Origin: Taibaiella sp.
GTDB lineage: Bacteria; Bacteroidota; Bacteroidia; Chitinophagales; Chitinophagaceae
Length of the DNA stretch: 11,065 nt
Direction: 5' to 3'
Assembly: GCA_019454705.1 (NCBI GenBank)
Contig: JACFNS010000047.1
Coordinates: forward strand, 1 to 11,065
Below, piece by piece: positions 1 to 7,028 of this stretch. The notes beneath the pieces are model-generated. The model saw only the letters and a list, made by a program, of their open reading frames with translations. It did not search any database and was not told where the DNA came from. Numbering within the stretch: the first letter of the stretch is position 1; the number at the start of each line of letters is the position of its first letter. The position numbers and the translations under genes were made by a program.

Positions 1-592
1 AACATATGCTGCAGTGGATGGTGTAGACTTTGCTACCTTCTTTCATAATAACGACCCCTACAACCTGCGCCTCACCGCTGCCTTGCGCATGACGGCCACC
101 TTCCCCTATGTGTTGCCGGTGGTAAAACTACCATCTACGCCGAATATCAATATTATGGATGCCGGCCTGCGCGACAACTTCGGCATGGAACTATCCAACC
201 GTTATGTGCATGTTTTCAGGCAATGGATAAAAGAAAATACGAGCAGAGTAATCATATTGCAGGTGCGCGATACCCGTTCGCACGAGGTTTTCCCGCCGTC
301 GGAGATGAACACATTGGGCAAAATGATTTACGACCCGCTCTTCGCCATACAAAACAAATGGGAGCCCTTCCAGTCTTACGCGCAGGGATATACAAAAGAC
401 TACCTGCGGGAATATATGGGCGACAAGCTGGAATATGTAACCCTGCAATATATACCTGAGTTGGGCAAAAAGTCCGCGCCGCTTAATTTTCATGTAACAG
501 CAAAAGAGCAAAAAGACCTGCTGAACAGCATATACCACCAGGAGAATACAAAAGAGATGCAGAAACTGCTCCGGCTGCTGGCTACCAAATAG
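1..592 (+). CDS. Patatin-like phospholipase, C-terminal part (5' end outside window)
   Basis: The reading frame is open from base 2 (reading Thr-Tyr-Ala-Ala-Val-Asp-Gly) to the TAG at 590-592, so the gene starts upstream of the window and the GTG at 14 is probably internal. The visible part carries a run rich in Ala/Phe/Pro (TAALRMTATFPYVLPVV) followed by NIMDAGLRDNFG at about bases 145-183. This order matches the end of the patatin catalytic domain, where the Asp of the D-[GA]-G motif completes the Ser-Asp dyad of an acyl hydrolase. The nucleophile GxSxG motif would lie upstream and cannot be checked. About 135 residues follow the Asp, with no obvious membrane segment. The likely role is hydrolysis of lipid acyl esters; the substrate and location are unknown. 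The next gene starts 21 bases after the stop. The family call rests on one motif and its surroundings. Confidence 0.68.
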   Translation, partial: TYAAVDGVDFATFFHNNDPYNLRLTAALRMTATFPYVLPVVKLPSTPNINIMDAGLRDNFGMELSNRYVHVFRQWIKENTSRVIILQVRDTRSHEVFPPSEMNTLGKMIYDPLFAIQNKWEPFQSYAQGYTKDYLREYMGDKLEYVTLQYIPELGKKSAPLNFHVTAKEQKDLLNSIYHQENTKEMQKLLRLLATK

Positions 593-598
593 CTTTAG

Positions 599-606
599 TA
601 CATTTG
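599..606 (+). promoter_or_regulatory. Possible -7 promoter element (TACATTTG) of the glycosyltransferase gene
   Basis: TACATTTG is a full match to the Bacteroidota -7 consensus TAnnTTTG and ends 7 bases before the ATG at 614, so a transcript from it would have almost no leader. I see no convincing TTTG at the -33 position, and the gene could equally be read from the upstream phospholipase transcript. Confidence 0.33.
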
Positions 607-613
607 CCCTGCG

Positions 614-1486
614 ATGAAAGTAACGGGTTTCACCTTTATCAGGAATGCCATAAAATACGACTACCCCGTAGTCGAAGCTATCCGTTCCATATTGCCGGTC
701 TGCGATGATTTCGTAATAGCCGTGGGCAAGTCGGAAGACGGTACGCTGGATATGATAAAAAACATAGACCCGCAAAAGATACGTGTGATAGAAACCGAAT
801 GGGACGACAGCCTGCGCACGGGCGGCAGGGTGCTGGCCGAAGAAACCAATAAAGCCTTCAGGGCTATAGATAATTCCGCCGACTGGTGTTTTTATATACA
901 GGGAGATGAGATAGTGCACGAGCAGTACCTGGATACAATAAAAGAGGGCATGCTGCGCTGGAAAGATGATAAACGTGTGGACGGGCTGCTGTTCAAATAC
1001 CTGCATTTTTATGGCTCTTACGATTATGTAGGCACTTCATCGCGCTGGTACCCGCATGAGATACGCATCATCCGCAACGACAAGAGTATCTATTCCTATC
1101 GCGATGCCCAGGGTTTCCGCAAGGGCGATGATGAAAAGCTGAACGTAAAGCTGCTGGACGCTTATGTATATCACTACGGCTGGGTGAAAGACCCCCGCGC
1201 CATGCAGCGCAAACAGGAAATATTTCACAAGCTGTGGCACGACGATGCATGGGTAGAGAAGAATGTAGCCAAAGCCGAAGAGTTTGACTATGCAGCCCAT
1301 ATAGATGCGGTACGGAAATTCACAGGCACCCACCCTGCCGTAATGCAGGAGCGCATAATCAACAGCAACTGGAAATTTGATTACGACATCTCCTTCAACC
1401 GCACATCGCTCAAAGAACGCTTCAAAGCCTTTGCTGAAAAAAGACTGGGCATCAAAATGAGCTATAGGAATTATAAGTTGATATAG
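614..1486 (+). CDS. Glycosyltransferase family 2 protein
   Basis: The 290-residue product begins MKVTGFTFIRNAIKYDYPVV, a typical opening of a small GT-A fold family 2 glycosyltransferase. It is followed by the nucleotide-binding strand around DDFVIAVGKSEDGT (31-44) and by YIQGDE (94-99), whose acidic pair stands where the metal-binding DxD-like motif normally lies. No membrane segment or signal peptide is visible, so it should be cytoplasmic, or peripheral on the membrane. Such enzymes move a sugar from a nucleotide donor to a glycan or lipid acceptor; the acceptor cannot be deduced. It starts 21 bases after the phospholipase and lies 134 bases before manC, which makes GDP-mannose. A mannosyl or mannose-derived donor is therefore an attractive inference, but not shown. 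The ATG at 614 is chosen because the conserved N-terminal strand begins there. No Shine-Dalgarno is seen. Confidence 0.8.
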   Translation: MKVTGFTFIRNAIKYDYPVVEAIRSILPVCDDFVIAVGKSEDGTLDMIKNIDPQKIRVIETEWDDSLRTGGRVLAEETNKAFRAIDNSADWCFYIQGDEIVHEQYLDTIKEGMLRWKDDKRVDGLLFKYLHFYGSYDYVGTSSRWYPHEIRIIRNDKSIYSYRDAQGFRKGDDEKLNVKLLDAYVYHYGWVKDPRAMQRKQEIFHKLWHDDAWVEKNVAKAEEFDYAAHIDAVRKFTGTHPAVMQERIINSNWKFDYDISFNRTSLKERFKAFAEKRLGIKMSYRNYKLI

Positions 1487-1593
1487 TTGTTACCAAATTG
1501 TTTCCATTCGGTTCAGAGTTTCAAAAAAAGGGTCATTAACACATTTAAGGAACCAGCAAACTTATCCTGTTATTGCATTCCCTTATTAAATGC

Positions 1594-1601
1594 TATTTTT
1601 A
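1594..1601 (+). promoter_or_regulatory. Weak candidate promoter of manC
   Basis: TATTTTTA resembles TAnnTTTG except for the last base. A TTG at 1573-1575 lies 18 bases upstream, close to the expected spacing of a -33 element. The ATG at 1621 follows 19 bases later. The 134-base gap 1487-1620 is otherwise AT-rich, with only a 5-base inverted repeat (GCATT at 1575, AATGC at 1589) and no clear terminator for the gene before it. Confidence 0.25.
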
Positions 1602-1620
1602 CCATCTCTATATCAAAGCA

Positions 1621-2706
1621 ATGAACGAGAACAACAACTATGTAGCCATTATGGCGGGCGGTATCGGCAGCAGGTTCTGGCCAGTAAGCCGTACCAGTTA
1701 TCCTAAACAGTTTATAGACCTGCTGGGCACAGGTAAGTCTCTGATACAGTGGACCTACCAGCGGTTTACCCATATTGTACCAAAAGAAAATATATACTTC
1801 ATTACCAACGAGGCATATATTGAAACCTTGAAGAGCCAGATACCCGAGGTGAATGATGAAAACATCATCAGCGAACCCTCGCGCAAGAATACCAGCCCCT
1901 GCGCTGCGTACTTTGCCCACAAGATGATGGCGAAGAATCCCAACGCCAATATCATCATGTCTCCCGCCGACCACCTGATAATGGATGAAAAGGCATTTGA
2001 AAAAACGGCTAAAGACGCGCTTGAATTTGTGTCCAACCACGACGCCCTGCTCACAATGGGTATCAAGCCTACCCGACCCGATACAGGCTATGGCTATATT
2101 CAGTATGATGTGGAAGAAGAGCTGAATAAAGTATATAAGGTGAAGACATTCACTGAAAAACCTTCGCTTGAGCTTGCCAAGACTTTTCTGAAAAGCGGTG
2201 ACTTCTTGTGGAACTCCGGCATATTCGTATGGAATGTAAAAACCATAATGGAGGCATTGGAAAAACACCAGCCGGAACTGAACGAAGTATTCCTGCAGGC
2301 AGACGGTGTGTATAATACACCGAGCGAGCATGAGGTCATCAGCAGGCTGTATGCCCAGTGTACTAATATATCCATCGACTACGGCATTATGGAAAAGGCC
2401 AAAAATGTGTATGTCATCCCATCATACTTTGGCTGGAGCGATCTGGGTACGTGGGAATCCGCCTATGACAACTCGGAGAAAGACTACCTGGGCAATGCCG
2501 TGTATGGCAAAAACGTAATGGTGATAGACGCAACCGAGTGTATGATAAAGGCTGATGATAATAAACTGGTAGTACTGCAGGGGTTGGAAGAGTTTGTAGT
2601 GGTTGACACCAAAGACGTACTGCTGATATGCGAGCGCAGCCGCGAGCAGCAGATAAAAGAATACGTTGCAGAAGTAAAACGAAATAAAGGAGATAAATAC
2701 CTGTAA
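1621..2706 (+). CDS. manC: Mannose-1-phosphate guanylyltransferase (GDP-mannose pyrophosphorylase)
   Basis: This enzyme makes GDP-mannose from GTP and mannose 1-phosphate in the cytoplasm, supplying mannose, fucose and related sugars for surface glycans. The 361-residue product shows the nucleotidyltransferase signature GGIGSRFWPVS (13-23) with PKQF (28-31), the PADH metal/nucleotide loop (115-118), FTEKP (177-181) and WNSGIF (197-202), all in the expected order. It ends without the C-terminal phosphomannose isomerase cupin domain of the long bifunctional enzymes, as is usual for the short form common in Bacteroidota. The ATG at 1621 is preferred: an in-frame TTG at 1573 would add 16 residues before the conserved MNENNNYVAIMAGG start. 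Its TAA shares one base with the ATG of the next gene, so the two are probably cotranscribed and translationally coupled. A glycosyltransferase lies upstream. Confidence 0.93.
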   Translation: MNENNNYVAIMAGGIGSRFWPVSRTSYPKQFIDLLGTGKSLIQWTYQRFTHIVPKENIYFITNEAYIETLKSQIPEVNDENIISEPSRKNTSPCAAYFAHKMMAKNPNANIIMSPADHLIMDEKAFEKTAKDALEFVSNHDALLTMGIKPTRPDTGYGYIQYDVEEELNKVYKVKTFTEKPSLELAKTFLKSGDFLWNSGIFVWNVKTIMEALEKHQPELNEVFLQADGVYNTPSEHEVISRLYAQCTNISIDYGIMEKAKNVYVIPSYFGWSDLGTWESAYDNSEKDYLGNAVYGKNVMVIDATECMIKADDNKLVVLQGLEEFVVVDTKDVLLICERSREQQIKEYVAEVKRNKGDKYL

Positions 2707-3863
2707 TGAACTTACCGCAGAAACATTCAGCCAAAGGGACGACCATCTTCACGGTAATGAGTGCATTAGCTACCGAGCATAATGCCATCAACCTGTCGCA
2801 GGGTTTTCCTGATTTTCCTGTAGATGAAAAGCTGGGTGTGCTGCTTGCGGAAGCGGTGCAGAACGGGTACAACCAATATTCACCAATGCCGGGGCTGCCC
2901 ATGCTGCGCGATGCCATAGCGAATGATTTTAAAAGGCGTTACAATGTAGACATTGACGGTGCAAATGAAATAACAATCACACCCGGTGCCACCTACGGCA
3001 TATACACCGCATTTACATCCATATTGCAGAAAGGCGATGAAGTAATAGTGCTGGAACCGGCATACGATAGCTACATACCCAATATAGAAACCAATGGTGC
3101 AATAGTAGTGCCCGTGCCACTTACCGCGCCTGCATTTACTGTTGATTGGAACAGGGTGAAAGATGCCATAACGGACAAGACTAAAGCAATTATCATCAAT
3201 ACCCCACACAACCCTACAGGTACTATGTGGACACGCGAGGACTGGGACAGCCTTGCGGAAATACTGCGCGGCACAGATATCATACTGTTATCAGACGAGG
3301 TGTACGAGCAATTAGTATTTGATGGTAAAGAGCACTACAGCGTTTTGCAACACGAAGAACTGAGACAGAGAAGCTTTGCTATCTTTTCTTTCGGTAAAGT
3401 ATATCATAACACAGGCTGGAAGATGGGCTATGTTATTGCTCCGCCGGAGTTGACAAAAGCCTTCCGCAGCATACACCAGTTTTTGTGCTTCTCGGTTAAT
3501 ACACCCGCACAATATGCGCTGGCGCAATACTTATCGCAACCCACACTGCCCGATGTAAAAAACATGATGCAGCGGAAAAGAGATTACTTCCTGGAGCTGT
3601 TAAAAGACACACCTTTTACCATACACCAACCCGCGGCAGGCAGTTATTTCCAGACAGCGCAGTATGCCAACATCAGCGATATGCCCGATACTGAATTTGC
3701 CATATGGCTGACGAAAGAGTATGGCGTAGCTACTATACCGGTAAGTGTATTCTACAGCAACAAACAGGACGATAAAATCATACGCTTCTGCTTCGCCAAA
3801 AAAGAAGAAACTATTAAGGCTGCTATTGAAAAACTGTCAGGAATAAAGGCGCCCGTTTTATAG
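2706..3863 (+). CDS. Methionine aminotransferase (PLP-dependent, fold type I, YbdL-like)
   Basis: The 385-residue product is a class I/II aminotransferase. It has the N-terminal INLSQGFPDFP (28-38) typical of the kynurenine/methionine aminotransferase branch, NPTG (169-172), SDEVY (196-200) with the Asp that binds the pyridine nitrogen, the PLP Schiff-base lysine in SFGK (K231), and the substrate-carboxylate arginine R360 in IIRFCFAK. E. coli YbdL, which prefers methionine, is the closest named family I recall; glutamine or aromatic amino acids are possible substrates too. It should act in the cytoplasm, perhaps in methionine salvage. The ATG at 2706 overlaps the manC TAA by one base. AAAGGAGA at 2686-2693, inside the end of manC, could be a distant ribosome binding site, though coupling may suffice. 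The 3' end overlaps the converging permease gene by 6 bases. Confidence 0.87.
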   Translation: MNLPQKHSAKGTTIFTVMSALATEHNAINLSQGFPDFPVDEKLGVLLAEAVQNGYNQYSPMPGLPMLRDAIANDFKRRYNVDIDGANEITITPGATYGIYTAFTSILQKGDEVIVLEPAYDSYIPNIETNGAIVVPVPLTAPAFTVDWNRVKDAITDKTKAIIINTPHNPTGTMWTREDWDSLAEILRGTDIILLSDEVYEQLVFDGKEHYSVLQHEELRQRSFAIFSFGKVYHNTGWKMGYVIAPPELTKAFRSIHQFLCFSVNTPAQYALAQYLSQPTLPDVKNMMQRKRDYFLELLKDTPFTIHQPAAGSYFQTAQYANISDMPDTEFAIWLTKEYGVATIPVSVFYSNKQDDKIIRFCFAKKEETIKAAIEKLSGIKAPVL

Positions 3864-4616
3864 ATAGTCGTACCCCAGCTTAATAATCAGCGCAACTGAA
3901 ACGAGGATAAAAAACAGCCTGATAAAACCACTGCCTTTTTTAATAGCCACGTGTGCACCTGCATAGTTACCCGCCATATTGCACAGGGCTACAGGTATGG
4001 CAATACTCCATACCACAAACCCTTTGCCAATAAAAAACATCAAGGCACCGATATTAGCAGATACATTGATGATTTTTGCATTGGCGGAAGCATGCAGAAA
4101 ATCGTAACCAAATAATGTGATAAATGCGAATAACAGGAAGCTACCAGTGCCGGGGCCTATCAATCCTTCGTACAGGCCGAGTATGCCGCCGGTTGCTATG
4201 GCAGATACAAGGTATTTCGTTTGCGATAGTGGTTTTACATTATGGTGCAGCCCAAGTTCTTTTTTAAACATCGTGTATGCCAGCACCAGTACCAATGCGG
4301 TAATGATAAACGGCATGAACTGCTCTTTATGTATAAAGCTCACTAACAGCGCACCCTCAAAAGACGCCACCAATGCGGAAATAATAATGGGCGACAAATG
4401 CTTCCAGTCAATATCCACGCGTTTGATATATCGCACAGCCGCTACAGATGTACCAGAGAAAGAAGCCGTCTTGTTGGTTGCCAATGTCTGCACCAGCGAT
4501 AGCTGCGGTTGCAATATGAACATGGCCGGCAGTTGTATCAAACCACCTCCCCCTGCCACGGCATCAACAAAACCGGCAGTAAAAGCAAAGAGGCAAAGAA
4601 GGATGAGTGTTAACAT
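3858..4616 (-). CDS. TauE/SafE (YfcA-like) family sulfite/organic anion exporter, inner-membrane permease
   Basis: The 252-residue protein is almost wholly hydrophobic, with about eight candidate membrane segments arranged as two related halves. The first half holds AGFVDAVAGGGGLIQLPA (14-31), the signature of TauE/SafE permeases, followed by a conserved NK. The second half holds GLYEGLIGPGTGSFLLF, the matching repeat. Family members are linked to export of sulfite, sulfoacetate or other anions, but the substrate of this one cannot be read from sequence. The ATG at 4616 is well supported because the signature helix starts at the normal distance. That ATG directly follows the U-tract of a strong hairpin terminator, so its expression must come from readthrough or from a promoter hidden in the hairpin region. 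No sulfur-metabolism gene is seen nearby. The TAA at 3860-3858 overlaps the 3' end of the aminotransferase gene. Confidence 0.85.
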   Translation of the reverse strand: MLTLILLCLFAFTAGFVDAVAGGGGLIQLPAMFILQPQLSLVQTLATNKTASFSGTSVAAVRYIKRVDIDWKHLSPIIISALVASFEGALLVSFIHKEQFMPFIITALVLVLAYTMFKKELGLHHNVKPLSQTKYLVSAIATGGILGLYEGLIGPGTGSFLLFAFITLFGYDFLHASANAKIINVSANIGALMFFIGKGFVVWSIAIPVALCNMAGNYAGAHVAIKKGSGFIRLFFILVSVALIIKLGYDYL

Positions 4617-4644
4617 AAAAAAGCCGTCCGGTATGCGGACGGCT
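4617..4644 (-). terminator. Intrinsic terminator after mqnC, abutting the permease start codon
   Basis: AGCCGTCCG (4622-4630) and CGGACGGCT (4636-4644) form a perfect 9-base-pair GC-rich stem with a 5-base loop. Read on the minus strand it is followed by six T residues (4622-4617, the last stem base included), the classical intrinsic terminator layout. On the plus strand there is no T-run, so it is directional. It lies 24 bases after the mqnC stop, and the T-run is immediately followed by the ATG of the permease gene at 4616. Confidence 0.85.
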
Positions 4645-4668
4645 AAATGTATAAATTCTGTTCTGTAT

Positions 4669-5793
4669 TTAATAAGTAATCACCTGCTCTTCGATGGTTT
4701 CCGGTATTTGCCTGAACTCGTATTGCTGGTTGCGCAGTTGAGGTTCGAAGCCCGCTGCTCGGATGGCATCCTGTATTCCTTTGTAGGTAAACCTGTGCGG
4801 TGCGCCCGCTGCGCTCACCACATTTTCTTCTATCATGATGGAACCAAAATCATTAGCCCCGGCATGTAAACAGAGTTGCGCCACTTCTTTGCCCACCGTC
4901 AGCCACGATGCCTGTATGTTCTTCACATTCGGCAGCATGATGCGGCTCATGGCTATCATGCGGATGTACTCTTCGGCAGTCGTCAGGTTTTTTGTCCCGC
5001 GTATGCGCCTCAGCAGCGTGTCCACATCCTGGAATGTCCAGGGAATGAACGCGATGAAGCCTTTGGCATCTTCCGGCTTCTTAGCCTGCACCTCGCGTAT
5101 TTTCACCAGGTGCTCGAAACGCTCTTCTATCGTTTCCACATGGCCGAACATCATAGTGGCAGATGTAGTCAGGCCTACCTTATGTGCTTCATGCATAATA
5201 TCCAGCCATTCCTGCGCACCGCATTTGCCTTTGGATATCAACCTGCGTACACGGTCGTTCAGTATCTCGGCACCCGGCCCCGGCATACTGTCCATACCGG
5301 CAGCTTTCAGTGCGGTAAGTGCCTCCCTGTGGCTCACACCCGACACCTTGCAGATATGCGCTACCTCGGGTGGGCCCAGTGCGTGGAGTTTCAGGTCGGG
5401 GTATAGTTCTTTCAGTTGTTTGAAAAGCGTTGTGTAATAATCCAGCCCCAACTCAGGATGGTGGCCGCCCTGCAACAGCAGTTGTTCGCCACCATAGCGG
5501 AAGGTTTCTTCAATCTTCTCCTTATAGGTCTCTATATCAGTGATGTACGACTCGGGGTGGCCGGGGATGCGGTAAAAGTTGCAGAACTTGCAGTTGGCAA
5601 TACAAACATTGGTAGTGTTCATATTGCGGTCTATAATCCAGGTCACCTTGCCATGTGGCACTTGTTGTTTGCGCAGCTCGTTGGCCACGAACATCAATTC
5701 CGCCAGCGGGGCATGTTGAAACAAATACACCCCTTCTTCCATACTGAGGAAATCAAACTGCAACGCCCGGTCGTATAATTCTGCTAACTTCAT
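4669..5793 (-). CDS. mqnC: Cyclic dehypoxanthinyl futalosine synthase (radical SAM)
   Basis: MqnC converts dehypoxanthine futalosine to its cyclic form in the futalosine route to menaquinone, using an iron-sulfur cluster and S-adenosylmethionine in the cytoplasm. The 374-residue product has the radical SAM cluster motif CIANCKFC (C64, C68, C71) followed by NFYRIPG, plus LLQGGHHPELGLDYY, LHALGPPEVAHI, MFGHVET, FIPWTFQ, NIQASWLTVG and GANDFGSIMIEENVVSA. The CKFCxFYR motif and the last two blocks separate MqnC from its paralogue MqnE. Length fits the family. The ATG at 5793 is preferred over the GTG one codon upstream. A perfect TAATTTTG lies 7 bases before it. No other mqn gene is in the window; scattered mqn genes are common. 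It is transcribed away from the MerR-like gene and followed by a strong terminator. Confidence 0.92.
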   Translation of the reverse strand: MKLAELYDRALQFDFLSMEEGVYLFQHAPLAELMFVANELRKQQVPHGKVTWIIDRNMNTTNVCIANCKFCNFYRIPGHPESYITDIETYKEKIEETFRYGGEQLLLQGGHHPELGLDYYTTLFKQLKELYPDLKLHALGPPEVAHICKVSGVSHREALTALKAAGMDSMPGPGAEILNDRVRRLISKGKCGAQEWLDIMHEAHKVGLTTSATMMFGHVETIEERFEHLVKIREVQAKKPEDAKGFIAFIPWTFQDVDTLLRRIRGTKNLTTAEEYIRMIAMSRIMLPNVKNIQASWLTVGKEVAQLCLHAGANDFGSIMIEENVVSAAGAPHRFTYKGIQDAIRAAGFEPQLRNQQYEFRQIPETIEEQVITY

Positions 5794-5800
5794 CACCCTG

Positions 5801-5808
5801 CAAAATTA
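5801..5808 (-). promoter_or_regulatory. -7 promoter element (TAATTTTG) of mqnC
   Basis: On the minus strand TAATTTTG matches the Bacteroidota -7 consensus TAnnTTTG exactly and ends 7 bases before the mqnC ATG at 5793, so the start site would fall at or next to the start codon. No clear -33 TTTG is visible. The divergent gap 5794-5919 holds this element and a like one on the other strand. Confidence 0.5.
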
Positions 5809-5897
5809 ACCCAAAAAGCCTTGCCTTATATACCTATATCCGATTGCTGCATATACAGGCATTATAGATTTTTAAACATCATGGATTATGATTAGGT

Positions 5898-5905
5898 TAA
5901 TTTTG
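5898..5905 (+). promoter_or_regulatory. -7 promoter element (TAATTTTG) of the MerR-like gene
   Basis: TAATTTTG is an exact TAnnTTTG match 14 bases before the ATG at 5920. A second, one-base-short version (TACTTTG, 5907-5913) follows. It probably drives the MerR-like gene and the closely spaced genes after it. I see no good -33 element. Confidence 0.45.
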
Positions 5906-5919
5906 TTACTTTGTAATTG

Positions 5920-6480
5920 ATGGGTACGCATATACTGACATTGTTTGGAGAGGAGATAGTGCCGGAGCAGCTGAATGCTGTGGGCAGGAAGAAATCTGCA
6001 CCCAAGCCGAAGAAAGAAAAGCCGGAGAAAGAGCAAGTTGAAGAAGTGGTGGCGGAGGTTGCGGAAGAGGTAATTGTTGCGCCGGAACCTGTTGCCAAAA
6101 AGGCTGTAAAAAAAGAAGCGGTTGTTGAAGCTACTCCCATTGAAGATAAGTTCACCGATTGGGAGGGTGAAAAGCAATACTACTCCATAGGTGAAGTAGC
6201 CAAGATATTCAATGTCAGGACATCCAACATACGCTACTGGACCAATGAATTTGCACTGAAAGTACGCACTACCCGCAAGGGCGACAGGCTGTACACCCCT
6301 GAGCAGATAAAGGAAATACGCACCATCTACCACCTGACGAAAGAAAGGGGTTTTACCATTGCAGGGGCTAAAGGCAAGCTGAAAGACAGCAAAAAAGTGT
6401 CCGTACAATCGGTGGACCTGAAAGACTCGCTGCTGCAACTACGCAATAAGCTGGTGCAACTCAAAAACAGCATTAAGTAA
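5920..6480 (+). CDS. MerR-family transcriptional regulator with charged N-terminal linker
   Basis: The 186-residue product contains a MerR-type winged helix-turn-helix at about 87-155: YYSIGEVAKIFNVRTSNIRYW, then a basic wing (RKGDRLYTPEQI) and YHLTKERGFTIAGAKGKL. This is the usual form of the small MerR-like proteins of Bacteroidota. Before it lies an unusual low-complexity stretch (about 23-75) rich in Lys, Glu, Ala, Val and Pro, and before that a short conserved-looking LTLFGEEIVPE segment. The C-terminal 23 residues (LKDSLLQLRNKLVQLKNSIK) look like a dimerising coiled coil. No cysteine-rich or ligand-binding effector domain is present, so what it senses is unknown. The ATG at 5920 is preferred to the TTG one codon upstream. 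It lies divergent from mqnC and 6 bases ahead of the thioredoxin-fold gene, suggesting it heads an operon. Confidence 0.85.
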   Translation: MGTHILTLFGEEIVPEQLNAVGRKKSAPKPKKEKPEKEQVEEVVAEVAEEVIVAPEPVAKKAVKKEAVVEATPIEDKFTDWEGEKQYYSIGEVAKIFNVRTSNIRYWTNEFALKVRTTRKGDRLYTPEQIKEIRTIYHLTKERGFTIAGAKGKLKDSKKVSVQSVDLKDSLLQLRNKLVQLKNSIK

Positions 6481-6486
6481 TCTACC

Positions 6487-7002
6487 ATGCGTATTTTATT
6501 TCTGGCACTGGCAATATTTACAGTCATGCATACACAGGCACAAGGCACATTTGATAAGGCTATTAACGACAGGAACGAACTGGTATTTACAGGACAGTTT
6601 ACATTTACCGACCTGCAGGCGGAGGAATCTTTCAAATGGATGCCGGAAGGTATAGAGGCTTACCAGCCCAATGCAGAAGATATGAGTTACCTGAAGAGTG
6701 AGCTTAATAAATACCAACTGGTGGTGTTTATGGGTACCTGGTGCGAGGATTCTCATAACCTGGTTCCTAAATTGTATAAGGTACTGGATGCTGCCAGCTA
6801 TCCATTACAAACCCTTACGCTCTACGGGCTGGACCGTGAGAAGAAAGGTAAGGGTACCGAGCACGAAGAATACAAAGTATTATTTGTGCCCACTATCATT
6901 GTCCTTTCAGACGGTAAGGAAGTAGGACGCATTACAGAAACAGTCAGGAAGAGTGTAGAGGCGGACCTTTCAGCCATCATTAAGGATTTTGCAGGCGAAT
7001 AA
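6487..7002 (+). CDS. Exported thioredoxin-fold protein with a single active-site cysteine
   Basis: The 171-residue product begins with a clear Sec signal peptide, MRILFLALAIFTVMHTQAQ, probably cut after the final Ala, so it should be periplasmic or further outside. The thioredoxin fold is seen in LVVFMGTWCEDS (78-89), where W85-C86 aligns with the WCxxC motif, and in the cis-proline loop VPT (P135) followed by the strand IIVLSDGKEVG. The second active-site cysteine is Ser89 (CEDS), and C86 is the only cysteine in the whole protein. It therefore cannot form the usual internal disulfide; it may work through mixed disulfides, as a peroxide- or thiol-reactive protein, or with another role. The gene starts 6 bases after the MerR-like gene and ends 26 bases before the ammonia-lyase ATG, so cotranscription is likely. 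Confidence 0.8.
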   Translation: MRILFLALAIFTVMHTQAQGTFDKAINDRNELVFTGQFTFTDLQAEESFKWMPEGIEAYQPNAEDMSYLKSELNKYQLVVFMGTWCEDSHNLVPKLYKVLDAASYPLQTLTLYGLDREKKGKGTEHEEYKVLFVPTIIVLSDGKEVGRITETVRKSVEADLSAIIKDFAGE

Positions 7003-7028
7003 GTAATTTGCAGGCTCAAAATCTGCAC

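Noticed and set aside
191..1006. 271-codon open frame on the minus strand
   Set aside because: It lies antisense to the phospholipase and glycosyltransferase genes, shows no recognisable motif, and its length follows from the codon bias of the opposite strand.
1575..1593. Inverted repeat GCATT/AATGC upstream of manC
   Set aside because: Only 5 bases per arm with a 9-base loop in AT-rich DNA; expected by chance.
1570..2331. 253-codon open frame on the minus strand
   Set aside because: Antisense to manC, whose motifs are unmistakable; the composition is a shadow translation.
4622..4644. Hairpin considered as a bidirectional terminator or repeat element
   Set aside because: Only the minus strand has a T-run after the stem, and no second copy is seen in the window, so it is a one-way terminator.
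4117..4869. 250-codon open frame on the plus strand spanning the permease and the mqnC 3' end
   Set aside because: Antisense to two well-supported genes and crossing the terminator; no domain seen.
4669..5793. Radical SAM gene considered as mqnE (aminofutalosine synthase)
   Set aside because: The CKFCNFYR cluster context and the NIQASWLTVG and GANDFGSIMIEENVVSA blocks fit MqnC rather than MqnE.
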